64,000 nt of DNA, taken from Balanoglossus misakiensis. Taxonomy: Eukaryota; Hemichordata. Shown one piece after another: positions 54,201-64,000 of this stretch (position 1 is the stretch's first letter; every line of letters begins with the position of its first letter). The notes under the pieces are model-generated. The model was not told where the DNA came from. It saw only the letters and a list, made by a program, of their open reading frames with translations, and did no database searches. Position numbers and translations under genes: made by a program. The DNA lies in contig CM082584.2 of NCBI GenBank assembly GCA_040954595.2, forward strand, positions 9,238,001-9,302,000. Reading direction: 5' to 3'.

Positions 54201-57200
54201 GAGCAGCATCGAGCTGACTGGTGCAACCAAGAACGACCTGAAACTGAGCGCTTCGGTGAGCGGTGAGAAGTGGAGCCGCTTGGATGGCAGCATTGTACTG
54301 AAGGGAGTGAGGAAGAACGACATCAGCCTCACCACCAACATCAACGGCGAACCATGGCGTTCAATGAATGGCCACATCACTCTCAGAGGTATCAGAGAAA
54401 ATGACATCAGCTTGACAGCAAACATGGATGGCGAGAAGGGCAGCAGATTCAATGGTCTCGTCACATTGAGGGGCATCAGACAGAATGACATCAGTCTGAA
54501 CGTCAATGTCGCCGGTCAGATGTGGGACCGCCTGAATGCTGACATCACCCTGAGGGGAGTCCGTCAACAAGATATTGTCCTCAGCACCGACATCACTGCC
54601 GAGATGTGGTCCAAACTGAATGCTGACGTTTCTCTGAAAGGCATCAGGGAGCGTGACATCACCCTCAAGACTGTCATCAGTGGCGAGCCTTGGCGCAGCC
54701 TGGATGCAGAGATCACCCTCGGAGGCATCAGAGAACAAGACATGAGCTTCGAGACAACCATCACTGGTGAGAGATGGCGCAGCCTGGATGCAACCATGAC
54801 CCTTAGAGGAGTCAGAGAACAGGACATCAGCTTCGAGACAACCATCACTGGTGAGAAATGGCGCAGCCTGGATGCAACCATTACTCTTAGAGGCGTCAGA
54901 GAACAAGACATGAGCTTCGAGACAACCATCACTGGTGAGAAGTGGCGCAGCCTGGATGCAACCATGACCCTCAAAGGTATCAGACAGCAGGACATCAGCT
55001 TCGAGACCACCATCACTGGTGAGAAATGGCATCGCCTTAATGCTGACATGACCCTTAAAGGCGTCACCAGACGTGACATCCGCGTTATCACCGCTGTCCA
55101 AGGCGAGAAGATGCGCAACCTGAATGCTGACTTGACCATCTCAGGCATCACAAGAGAGAACATCGTCTTCAGCAGCAAGATCAAGGGCGAACCATGGCAC
55201 AGCCTGGATGTGGACATGTCCCTCCGTGGCGCCCATGAGACCACACTCTCCCTGAAACACACCATCACCTTGGAGCTGTCCAAGAGTCTTGAAGTTGACT
55301 TCACCATTGAAGGTTTCAACAAGATGCTCGACATCTCTCACAAGCTGATCAACAACGAAGCCCTCAAGAGATTCGAGTTGAATGTAAATGTCAATAACGA
55401 CAAGCAGTTTGCCACCAGTGCTGAAGTTGCTATCAGCGCCAGAAGTGGTAACGTGCAGTACCTGCCAACTTTCGAGCTCCACCTCCCCAACGGAAAGAAC
55501 ATGATCCTGAGAGGCAGCATTGCACACCAGCCTCAGCGCGGTGTCGATGTCTACTTCACTTTCTCCAGATCCGGAAATGTAGAGTTGACTGCTGAAGGTT
55601 AGTTTAATTATCCATCTTTCCCTTTAATAGGAGTTTTGAGCTACGGCTAGGAGAATGAAGTATGCGCAATCATAAACTCCAACCTATGTGAAGAAAGTTC
55701 CTCTTTCTTGTGATGGTCATCATGATTGTTGATTCACATTTTTTTCCCCATCACAGGACGCTTCATGAATGTGAGCGGAGAGCAGTACACCACTGAGTTG
55801 ACATTCACTCACGCCAAACTCAACCTGAAGATCAACAACGACATGCAATACACCAAGGAAATCATGGGCTCTCACTTTATGATTGAATACACACCGCAGG
55901 GCAAACCAACCCACACTATCGAGTTCTCTGAGACGTTCCGCAACAAGACTGCTGATGTAAGTGATTTTTAACATGTACTCTTTTATTTACACTTGTGACA
56001 CGAAAGAAAAAAAAAGAAAGAAATATTACTTCAAGCAGAAATAGAAAGGAAACCCTTGTAGGTAGAAACTGGGACACAGGCTTGTCATAAAAAGCTATCT
56101 GTATATCACATCACTGACACTTTCGATATTTTTTGCATTTTTTCAGGGCAAGCACCACTACGAATATGACAGCAGCATGATGACCACCCAGTGGCCAGAG
56201 TACAACTATGACAGCAAAATTGCAGTTGAAGCAGCTGCTCGTCGTGAAGGCAGCATTGATGTGACTGTCTGCTATGGCCCCAGAACCTGCGATGATGCCA
56301 GCAAGACGGTACGTGCACATGATTCTGGAAAAAATTTCCTGTGTTGGGTCTCAGTATTGAAGGAATGGAATCGTACAGGCTGAAAAAATTACAGTCCAGT
56401 TTGACTGACATGTTTTTTGTTTGTTTCAAATGTTCAACAGGTGACTTTCAACATTAACATGAAGAACGAAAGCAACATCTACGTCAACAAGGCCAACGCC
56501 GCCATGGCTGTGACTCTCCCAGCCTACTCTGTCGACTTCAACATGGACGCCAGCCACGAGAACACCAGGCACTTCCTGCAGTCGCTCGTCAACGTCAACT
56601 ACAGACGCGGCGGACGCGTGGGCATGGTGGTCGAACTGAGAAATGACACCCGCGACCTGATGAAGGTCAACGCTTTGGTGCAGCTCAACCTCCCATCCCG
56701 CCAGCTGTCTCTGAAGCACGACTGCGAAGAGGTGAAGGCCAAGAACTACAAGTCAGAAACCACCATGCAGTGGGAGGACGACAAGAAGGTGACCATGGAA
56801 GTTGAGTACGACAACGACAGCGACGAATTCAAGTTCGACCACGAGGGCAAGATTGTCTTCAGCTACCCAGGCCGTGACATCATCCTGAAGGCCAGTGCAT
56901 TGAATGATGACAAGAAGACCAACGGCGATTTCGAGATCACCTACGCTCCCAACAGGGCCATCACCTTCAGCTCTGAATACAAGAACAAGAGCAACAAGAG
57001 GAAGACAAATCGCGAAGCCACCATCCGGTTCGACACCCCATTCCGTCTGTTCCGTGACATGGAACTGTCCGCCAGCCTGGAGAACACAACCGAGCTCTAC
57101 GACGGCGAAGTTACTCTGCAGTACGCTCCACGCAAGTCAGTCTCCATGAAGGGCCGCTACCAAAACGCAGGTGAGCCAGACAAGACCCGCCACGAAGTCG

Positions 57201-60200
57201 AAGCTACCTTCAACGTTGCAAGACGTGAAATCCACTTCTTCACCTACGTGCAGAACAACAGCAGAGAATACGAGTTCGGCAACCAGTTCACCCTGACCCC
57301 CGAGTTCGGCGACAAGAAGGAGGCCACTTTCGCAGTCGGCTACGGTAACTACACCGACAGCACCAAGCTTCACCACGAGGTCTCCATGGAGCTCACCGCC
57401 GGCAACTGCAACATGCTGGGCGAGTTCGGCTTTGAGAAGACCGAGCGCAGCTTCGTCACCGAGACCCTGATGAGATGGAACCAAGACAAGCAGATGACCT
57501 TCACTGTCAACCTGGACAACAAGAGCCGGCCGGAGCAGACCGAGTTCGACCTGGACGTGCACCTGAACCACCCGAGTCGCAGAATCGTCCTGGAATTCCA
57601 CCACGAGAACACCACCGCCGACGTCCTCTCCAGGGTCGACCTCTCCTGGGAACCAACCAGCAAGATGACAACCGAGCTGGTCTACAGCAAGAGACCAAGC
57701 GGCGACAAGGATGTCCACTCCACCCAATTCTCCGTCATCCACCCACAGAAGGCCGTCGTCCTCAACTACAACCTGGAGAGGAACGAACGCGAGCTGAACA
57801 ACGACTTCGAGCTTACCCTCGATGGCAAGAGCACCATCAAGGTCACAAGCGACTACAGAAATGGCACCGACAGCCGCAGATTCATGTCTGACGCCAACAT
57901 TGAATTCGAAAGCGAGCTCATCTCATCTGACCCAGTTAGAGTTGAATACCACGTAGAGAGGATTGGACAGGAATTCAACGTTGACTCCAAACTGACCTAC
58001 CAGAAAACTCAAGAGGTGAGGTTTTATTATACACTGTACAGGCAATTATTTGATTTAATTCCACCGTAACAAATTCTTTGATTCTGATTAGACTAAGAGC
58101 AGCAGTGGAATCCCTGATTTGAGATTAATTTTAAATTATCCACTTTGCACTGTTGTCCTAGTTACTTAGCTTCTTTTTAATTGCTTATGGTGTTCTCATT
58201 TCTTGCCTTGTAGATCGAGATTGAAATGAGCCATGCTATCCCACGCAAATCTGAAGATGGCCAGCGCAACGAAGTCAGCTTCAAACTGGATACCCCTCTT
58301 GACAACAACAGCCCAATGAAGACCATCGATGTCGAAGGTAGCTACGAGCGCGACTTGGACAGCCACAACGTCGATCTCGAAGTGCAGTGGGGCCGCAAGC
58401 GCAGAAACCAGAAGGTGTCCATGCAGGGAAGCTACGACCGCAAGGCCGAGGGAACAAGATCAGAGCACAACGTGGAAATGAAGCTGAAGCACCCACTGGA
58501 GCTGCCACTCATCCCCGAGGAACCAGAGATGACATTCAATCTGGTCCTGGCTCCACAGAGCAAGGAGACTAGGGTAAGAAGGCGTCCACTTTTTCTACTC
58601 CCTCAGGCTTTCTCCCTCAACCTATTCAAACACTGTCTGACTGACACACAGCAAAATGTCACTCTTCAAACAGTTGCCAAAATGGTTTCGTTTTCTACTC
58701 ATTTGACTTGCACCCTGACATATCAATCGACTTTTGACTTGGTCAGCTTGATGTGGCTGCATGCACATGTATCTAATGAAACAACCACATGTACTTATGC
58801 AGGTCACCTACAAATGGTCCGAACTGAAGGAAGCCAGCATTGCCGCCGTCTACCACAACTACACCACCTCATCCAAACTGCACCATCTTGCTGATGTCAT
58901 CATCAGCCACCCAGATCTTGAGGAGGTGAGTATAGATACACCAGAAGAATGTTTGAATTCATGCCATCATCGGTTGCCAGGAAACTGGGCAGTCTGCCTC
59001 ACACAGAGATCAACTGTGTGATGTGAAAAAAACTCAGATGCAGTAATGGTAAATCAAAATTCTAAGATTAACTGTATTGGTGCACTGCCAGGATAAGCGA
59101 CATAGCCTTAACTTCCAACTGTGGCTTTTTTCTCTCGCAGGACATCCACATGACCACTGAGACTAAGCTGTTCAGCGGACCAGTTCTTGTCAACACCATG
59201 GTGTCCGTCATCTACAGTCCAGACAAGGAGAAGGAAATCTTCTTCAAGACCAAGGCTATGAACAAGTCCTCCGAGACCGAGTTCCGCTACAGCTTCGAGA
59301 CTGAGCTTCATCACCTGTACAACAACATTGATGTTACACTGGAAAGGTGTGAACCCACTTTCTGTTTGGATTAACCTATTATTTCTATAAGACTTGCGTC
59401 TACATTCTTCTTACAAAAAAGTGACAAGAACTTTGTTTTGCCAAGTGAACTTTGGTGTTAACAACTTTCAATGTTTTTTTTTTAAATTTACAGTGAAGTA
59501 GGTAACACTGAGCAGAAAGCCAATGGACTCTTTGACCTAACCTTCAAGAACAAGGAGCAATACAACAAGATTAAACTGGATGGTGAAGTTAACAAACCAG
59601 AGAGATCTTTCATTGTAAAGGTAGGTGTTTTAATATTTCTGTCATCTTCCAAGCACTCCTTTCATTGAATTTGATTTTAGTTCATGATGGCTGTGATATC
59701 ATGTAAGGTGTTTCTGCAATGAGTCAGAGTTCTTGAAGTAATTATTTGCTGCTTGTGGATAATTTACCAACAATTGCTAATTGTGAGATATGTCCCCCCT
59801 CCCCCAATTTTCCCAGACCGAGACCCCCGTGAAGACCATTGAAATGCAGGGCCAGTTTGAAGACAGATCCACCGCAGAACACACCATCTTCTACATGACA
59901 CTGCACAATAAATATGATGGCTGGAAGGAGGTTCACAGCAGCATCGACATCAACACCAGAGAACGCCTGTTTGAGGTCACAGTCCACCACAACTATGGTA
60001 AATAGGACTGTCTTTCCCTTTTTCGCCCATGCTTGTCAAATTTCCACTGTACGTGATTAACATTTTCTGTACCTAACAGGAAAGAAAGTCTAAGCTTCTC
60101 TTGTCCTTTTTCATGCAGAGAGACCAGAAGACTACACCCGCCTGACCGCTCAATTCTTGAACAGCACCGCAGTCGAAGTCAGAGCCCACCGTAACATCCG

Positions 60201-63200
60201 TGGTGAGATCATCACTGATGGTTTGATCTACGCCCGCCTCAACACCTCCGAACTTCTGCACACTCGCATCCACTGGCGCCCACAGATGTTTGGTGAAATC
60301 AAGGTACAAAATGACTGGCGCTTTTTGCAGTCTTATAATAGTATTTTCATGGTGTACAAAAGAGCCTGCTTATCTGTCTGAACTAACTGTCACATCTTAA
60401 TAAAATGTTTGTACCTAAAATTTTATATTGTCAAAAATACCTAAAATTTTATATTGTCAAAAAATAGTTTCAATCCACTATTCATTTTAACATAGCTTGA
60501 ACTGATCTTTGGTCAACTGGTTTCATTGTTTTAAAGATTTCAAATTAAAGTCTGTACTTATTTACTGATGTTTGCACTTTTAAATTTCCGACAGCGCTAC
60601 GCCAATGAAGTTATTGAGAGAAGCAGGAATCTTCGAGTTGAAGCCACACAGGCCTTGAAGGAGAAATACTGGGAACTCAAGTATTTGGTCCAAGACGAGA
60701 TCCGCAGACTCAGAGAGGAGACCGCCATCAATTCTGAATTTGTGCAGGAACTCAAGAAGCTTGGCGAGGAACTCAAGAAGATGGCCATGGAAATTTACAA
60801 CGACATGAAACCAGAGCTCAAGGTATGATATCACAAAAATTGGACAACTGTTGTTGTGGTGATTTTAAGGTGAAAATAAGTTTACACCGAGTACTGTTGC
60901 AGTGTACTATAAACAAGAAGGGAGAAGTAACTTGTGTATATTGCAAAACTATTTTAAAAGTATTAACTTCATGTATATGATTGACTTTCAGGACAAGATC
61001 GAAGAAATGAAACAGACCATCCAGACCAAATATGAAGAAATCCGCGCCAAGGCCGAGGAGCAGTACAAGGAATTCCAAGACAAGTACATGAACGACTTGA
61101 AGGAGACCATGAGACAGAGATGGGAGGAGATCAGAGACCAGGCCATTGAATACTACGACGAAGAGATGAGACCAGTCATGGCCGAGCTCAGAGAGGCCTG
61201 GGAAGATGTTCTGGATCTCGCCAGAAAGGACTGGGATGACATCGCCGAGTACTGGATCGAGCAGTACGACGAACTGAAGGCCATGGTCGAAGAACACACC
61301 AAGGTCCTCAGGGAAGAACTGCAAGAATACATCGTCAGAGCCAACCTGACCTACCAGGCAATGAAGGGTGAGTGTCTTCTCTACTGAAAATATTTGCAAG
61401 CAAAGCATTGTTATGGCAATTAATTTGTGGACCAGCAGAAATGTCTGATAAGCAATTGTGTGGAAGCTAACTGTCCATGTTCAATCCTTCTCTACGCAGT
61501 GAAATTGGCTGAGCTCAAGACCGAGGTTTCCAAGAAACTGAGGGAGTACGAACAGAAATACGAAGAAGTCAGAGCAAGGATGGAGAGATTCGCTGCCCGT
61601 ACTGCAGATGCCATGAGAGCCAAGTGGACCGAGACCAGAGATTTGGCCATGAAGAAGTATCAGGAATACAGGGCCATCGCCGAGCAGAAATACCAAGAAT
61701 ACAAAGCCATCGCTGAGCAGAAATACCAAGAATACAGAGCCATCGCTGAGCAGAAATACCAAGAATACAGAGCCATGGCCGAGCAGAAATACCAAGAATA
61801 CAGAGCCATGGCCGAGCAGAAATACCAAGAATACAGAGCCATCGCTGAGCAGAAATACCAGGAATACAGGGCTATTGTCATGCAGAAGTACCAAGAATAC
61901 AGAGCTCTGGCAATGAAAGAGTTTGAAGATGCCAAGGCCAAGGCTATTGCCACCTGGGAGGAATACAGAGAAGAGCTTGAACCCAGACTGGAAGAGATGA
62001 GACGCCTGTACGAGAAGACCCGCCAGGAAGTCATGGAGAAATACGGAGAGGCAAAGGACAGACTGCAGGAGATCTACGATGACATCAAGAGGCAGTTTGA
62101 TGAGCAGTACAAGGCTATCATGAGCATGAGAGAGGTGCAAGAGATCATGGAAATGCAGGCCCTGAAGGACGTCCCACAGATTGTCATGGAAGAGGTATGT
62201 ACAGCATTATATTTGATGGCGCAAATACAGGGATTTGATACTTAGCGGGATTGAATGTAAATTAGAAATGGGCGACTGATGTTTGTTTGAGAGCAAATAA
62301 AATATAGCTACACTAGTGCTTTGTGGACACCATGACGTACAAATGTATTGTTATTGATCGTGCTAACTGTTCTGGGTTGTCCTGTTCTAGGCCAAATGGG
62401 CATGGAACTACTGGCGCGTGGAGAACAGCACCAAGGAGATGTACAACAGAAGCATCGAGACCACCGTGAGACTGATCAACGAACTCAAGGAAGAGCTGAA
62501 GAACAAGTACTTCCGCTTCGAGCCCGAGAACGGCAACATCTTCATCACCGTCCCTCTGCCCATCAAGCAGCACAGCTTCGACACCTTGCCCGATATCCGC
62601 AACACTCACTTCGACACCCTGCTCAACGTGAACCCCATGGACGTGTACTACAAGTACAGACCATCCATGGATATCTGGGACTGGATTCCACCACACAAGA
62701 GTGAGTAATCTGATCATGGTTTTTTTTCATAAACATCGTTTTCAATGATGTGCTGTCAAACGTGTACCAGACACAGACAAGCTGAAAAAGTACAATTTTC
62801 TGTTTGATAGTCAAAAAGAATCACAAAATACTGAAATTGTCATTAATCAAGCATTTCTTCACCCCTCCCCCAAAAACAGGCCATGCCATGATTGCTGGTA
62901 TGCAACACTACATGACCTTCGACAAGAAATTCTACGAATTTGCCGGCGCCTGCAGCTACATCGTGGCCAGCGATTTCATCGATGGCAACTTCTCTGTGAT
63001 TGTCAACTATGATCGTGAGAGCGACAAACCAATCAAGAACTCCTTGACTGTCATTTCCCAAGACAAGGAAATTGAAATCTTGCCAGACTTCTCTGTAAGT
63101 GTTTGCCTTGTATCTTGCGCAGTTCTGCATGATTTTCAAATCACTGTCTCAAACCCTATACATAGGATCACTTGCAGTAACATAAAATACATTAGTAAAA

Positions 63201-64000
63201 TGTGAATTTTTTTTTTAATTTTAAAGTTTTAAAATTGTCAAACTGCGCCTTGGCGAACCGATTTTGTTGAAGGCTATCCAACTAAACTTGAGCTCAAATT
63301 AATAATTGTGGTTTAATTTATTTTATTCTGACAGGTCAAGGTGAACGACACCACAGTGGAACTGCCAGTGCAGTACAGAAACACCACCATCACCCGTGAA
63401 GGCAACATGATCCGCGTGCACAGCGCCAACGGCGTCACCGTCACCTGCAACCTGCCACGCGATGTCTGCACCGTCCAGGTCTCCGGATGGTACTTCGACA
63501 AGACCGGCGGACTGGCTGGCACCTACAACAACGAGCACTACGATGACTTCATGACCTCCGACCGCCGGGTCACCGACAATGCCGAGGACCTGGCCCGCAG
63601 CTGGGAGGTCGGCAAGCAGTGCAGGAACAACATGAACAGAGCCCGCGTCTGCGACAACATCGAACAGAGCCCCAGAGCCGACATCTGCAACAACCTCTTC
63701 ATGAACGAGGCCTCTCCACTGAGGAAGTGCTTCGGTCTGGTAAGTCGCCGTGATTATTAAACCCGAAAGAATTCATTGATGGCTGTGCCATTTCCAGAAA
63801 CAGCAGTACAAAAAGCATCTACTAGAGAAATAATCATATTGTTTCAGTGGCAGATTATACTTGTGGCAGTAATTCACATGAACATATTTCTGTGCCTGGT
63901 ACTAAAACCGACATCATTGCTTTTCTGTTTCACAGGTTGACCCACAACCATTCAGACAGATGTGCCTGAACGATCTGTGTGAAGCCAATGAGGTCGACAC
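45218..64000 (+). CDS. Apolipophorin/ApoB-like large lipid transfer protein (3' end beyond window)
   Basis: Secreted carrier that packs lipid into lipoprotein particles. Exons: 45218-45269, 45876-45920, 47054-47214, 47342-47581, 47723-47875, 48047-48236, 48459-48723, 48883-49048, 49299-49484, 49641-49793, 49917-50061, 50249-50407, 50581-50705, 50983-51150, 51271-51620, 51760-51942, 52105-52261, 52421-52534, 52726-55597, 55757-55956, 56147-56308, 56441-58015, 58214-58573, 58803-58925, 59141-59346, 59494-59620, 59817-59997, 60119-60303, 60595-60822, 60992-61367, 61500-62194, 62391-62700, 62880-63094, 63335-63739 and 63936 onward. All phases agree; at least 3765 codons. Signal peptide 1-17 (MELKAVVLFAVIGTAFA). 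Lipid-binding N-terminus about 25-640, ending near QVGSFVWSHL. Furin-like RTKR at 719-722. Open beta-sheet region to about 1000. 28-residue beta array 1209-1852. More beta sheet to about 3000. 11-mer helical region about 3002-3460. VWD from about 3539, then C8-like. The VWD and furin site favour apolipophorin over vertebrate-type ApoB; vitellogenin is less likely because there is no polyserine phosvitin. Confidence 0.96.
47611..47643. repeat. C9 A24 compound homopolymer
   Basis: Nine C followed by twenty-four A in the intron after the exon ending at 47581. The exact lengths are unreliable and the frames drawn through it are artefacts. Confidence 0.9.
47899..47938. repeat. (GTCT)n imperfect microsatellite
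   Basis: Interrupted TGTC/GACT tetranucleotide run in an intron of the lipid transfer protein gene, starting 24 bases after the exon end at 47875. Confidence 0.9.
51097..51108 (+). other. Furin-like processing site of the lipid transfer protein
   Basis: Codons for Arg719-Thr-Lys-Arg722 followed by Ser, a basic R-x-K-R furin motif in a hydrophilic stretch. Insect apolipophorin precursors are cleaved at an R-x-R-R type site near residue 720 into apoLp-II and apoLp-I. The matching position here suggests the same split into a 0.7-kresidue and a more than 3-kresidue chain. Cleavage itself is inferred. Confidence 0.7.
52903..53337 (+). repeat. Two ~87-residue beta modules before the 28-mer array
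   Basis: Two related modules begin at NETDLKRVEL (52903) and NDTDMKSIAL (53164), 261 bp apart. Each runs through a Y-TTSAEVAID-like strand and an LPN/LSDRK-D turn to a Q-RSL-x-D end. A third relative begins at NNEALKRFEL (55351), after the array. The end of module two runs without a break into the first 28-residue unit. Confidence 0.75.
53338..55269 (+). repeat. 23 tandem copies of an 84-bp (28-residue) beta-strand repeat
   Basis: Units start every 84 bases from 53338 (residue 1209) to 55186 and end at 55269 (residue 1852), with no insertion or deletion. Typical unit start GEKWRSLDATMTLRG, followed by VREQDISFETTIT. Gly15 is present in all 23 copies and position 13 is Leu or Ile. Polar and nonpolar residues alternate in two strands of about ten residues, so each unit looks like one amphipathic beta-hairpin. 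The whole array lies in one 2872-bp exon. Confidence 0.95.
54682..55017 (+). repeat. Near-identical copies 17 to 20 of the 84-bp array
   Basis: Four successive units share almost identical protein and DNA, including the ending TTC GAG ACA/C ACC ATC ACT GGT. They are far more alike than units earlier in the array, which points to recent duplication or gene conversion. Confidence 0.85.
60412..60463. repeat. 26-bp tandem duplication in an intron
   Basis: TACCTAAAATTTTATATTG followed by TCAAAAA is repeated directly twice in the intron between the exons ending at 60303 and starting at 60595. Confidence 0.9.
60595..62500 (+). other. Helical 11-mer region of the lipid transfer protein
   Basis: Exons 60595-60822, 60992-61367, 61500-62194 and the start of 62391-62700 encode about 450 residues, rich in Glu, Lys, Arg, Tyr and Ala and almost free of Pro and Gly. 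An aromatic or aliphatic residue recurs about every 11 residues, for example QTKYEEIRAKA, EEQYKEFQDKY, ARKDWDDIAEY, WIEQYDELKAM. This is the pattern of amphipathic lipid-surface helices in exchangeable apolipoproteins. Confidence 0.8.
61649..61912 (+). repeat. Eight 33-bp (11-residue) helical repeats
   Basis: Units start every 33 bases from 61649; residues 3253-3340. Six read EQKYQEY(R/K)A(I/M)(A/V); the first begins MKK and the last MQK and ends ALA. DNA identity between neighbours is very high. Degenerate 11-mers continue on both sides. Confidence 0.95.
62880..64000 (+). other. VWD domain and start of a C8-like domain
   Basis: Residues from about 3539: MTFDKKFYEFAGACSYIVASD is the usual VWD opening, and GGLAGTYNNEHYDDFMT the later half. 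The GLCG motif of mucins and von Willebrand factor is GLAG here, so the paired cysteines used in multimerisation are absent. Cysteine-rich sequence with KCFGLVDPQPFRQMCLNDLC follows, like the C8 module, and is cut by the window edge. Confidence 0.85.

Noticed and set aside
52714-55334. Long antisense open frames (up to about 416 codons) opposite the beta array
   Set aside because: They are shadows of an 84-bp repeat whose length is a multiple of three and whose codons mostly end in C or G, which removes stops on the other strand. They lack any domain and cross the sense splice sites.
45218-64000. Vitellogenin as identity of the large lipid transfer protein
   Set aside because: No phosvitin-like serine run; the furin-like site near residue 720, great length and extended beta array fit apolipophorin/ApoB-like carriers better.

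Overview
This is a stretch of animal nuclear DNA. It holds four protein-coding genes, all on the + strand and all split by GT-AG introns. There are no operons, ribosome binding sites, CRISPR arrays or prokaryotic signals. I assembled exon chains from reading frame, splice-site phase and family similarity; in all four genes the phases agree across every junction. The gene set (a cation-type Cys-loop receptor, a cytosolic HMG-CoA synthase, a MYSM1 histone H2A deubiquitinase and an apolipophorin/ApoB-like large lipid transfer protein ending in a VWD domain) points to an invertebrate. Vertebrate ApoB lacks the VWD domain, and insects and nematodes are thought to lack MYSM1. A lancelet, hemichordate or other invertebrate deuterostome is my leading guess; a lophotrochozoan is not excluded. 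Coding exons are GC-rich with many C- or G-ending codons, and introns and spacers are AT-rich.

Layout. (1) 594-7404: nicotinic-receptor-like subunit; its signal-peptide exon was not found and may lie outside the window. (2) 7.4-13.0 kb: spacer with two candidate promoter zones for the next gene. (3) 13052-16343: complete HMG-CoA synthase of 510 residues. (4) 17685-29401: complete MYSM1 in 20 coding exons, 1024 residues, with SANT, SWIRM and JAMM-type MPN domains. (5) 29.6-45.1 kb: a long gene-poor spacer. It contains a perfect sterol-regulatory-element core between two CCAAT boxes at 40.8 kb, next to a minus-strand splice donor, which suggests the 5' end of an unrecognised sterol-responsive minus-strand transcript. 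(6) 45218 to beyond 64000: a giant secreted lipid transfer protein; 35 exons and more than 3765 codons are in the window and the gene runs off the right edge.

The most unusual object is the lipid transfer protein. After the usual vitellogenin-type lipid-binding N-terminus and a furin-like R-T-K-R site at residue 722, one 2.9-kb exon encodes 23 back-to-back copies of a 28-residue beta-strand repeat without a single insertion or deletion. Longer related modules sit on both sides. Further on comes an alpha-helical section built on an 11-residue period, with eight near-identical copies of an EQKYQEYRAIA-type unit, reminiscent of exchangeable apolipoproteins. VWD and C8-like domains follow. The protein therefore seems to combine an expanded non-exchangeable beta-belt with an apoA/E-like helical section.

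Three of the elements bear on sterol and lipid metabolism (HMG-CoA synthase, the SRE/NF-Y promoter, the lipoprotein), but the sequence alone does not show that they are coordinated.
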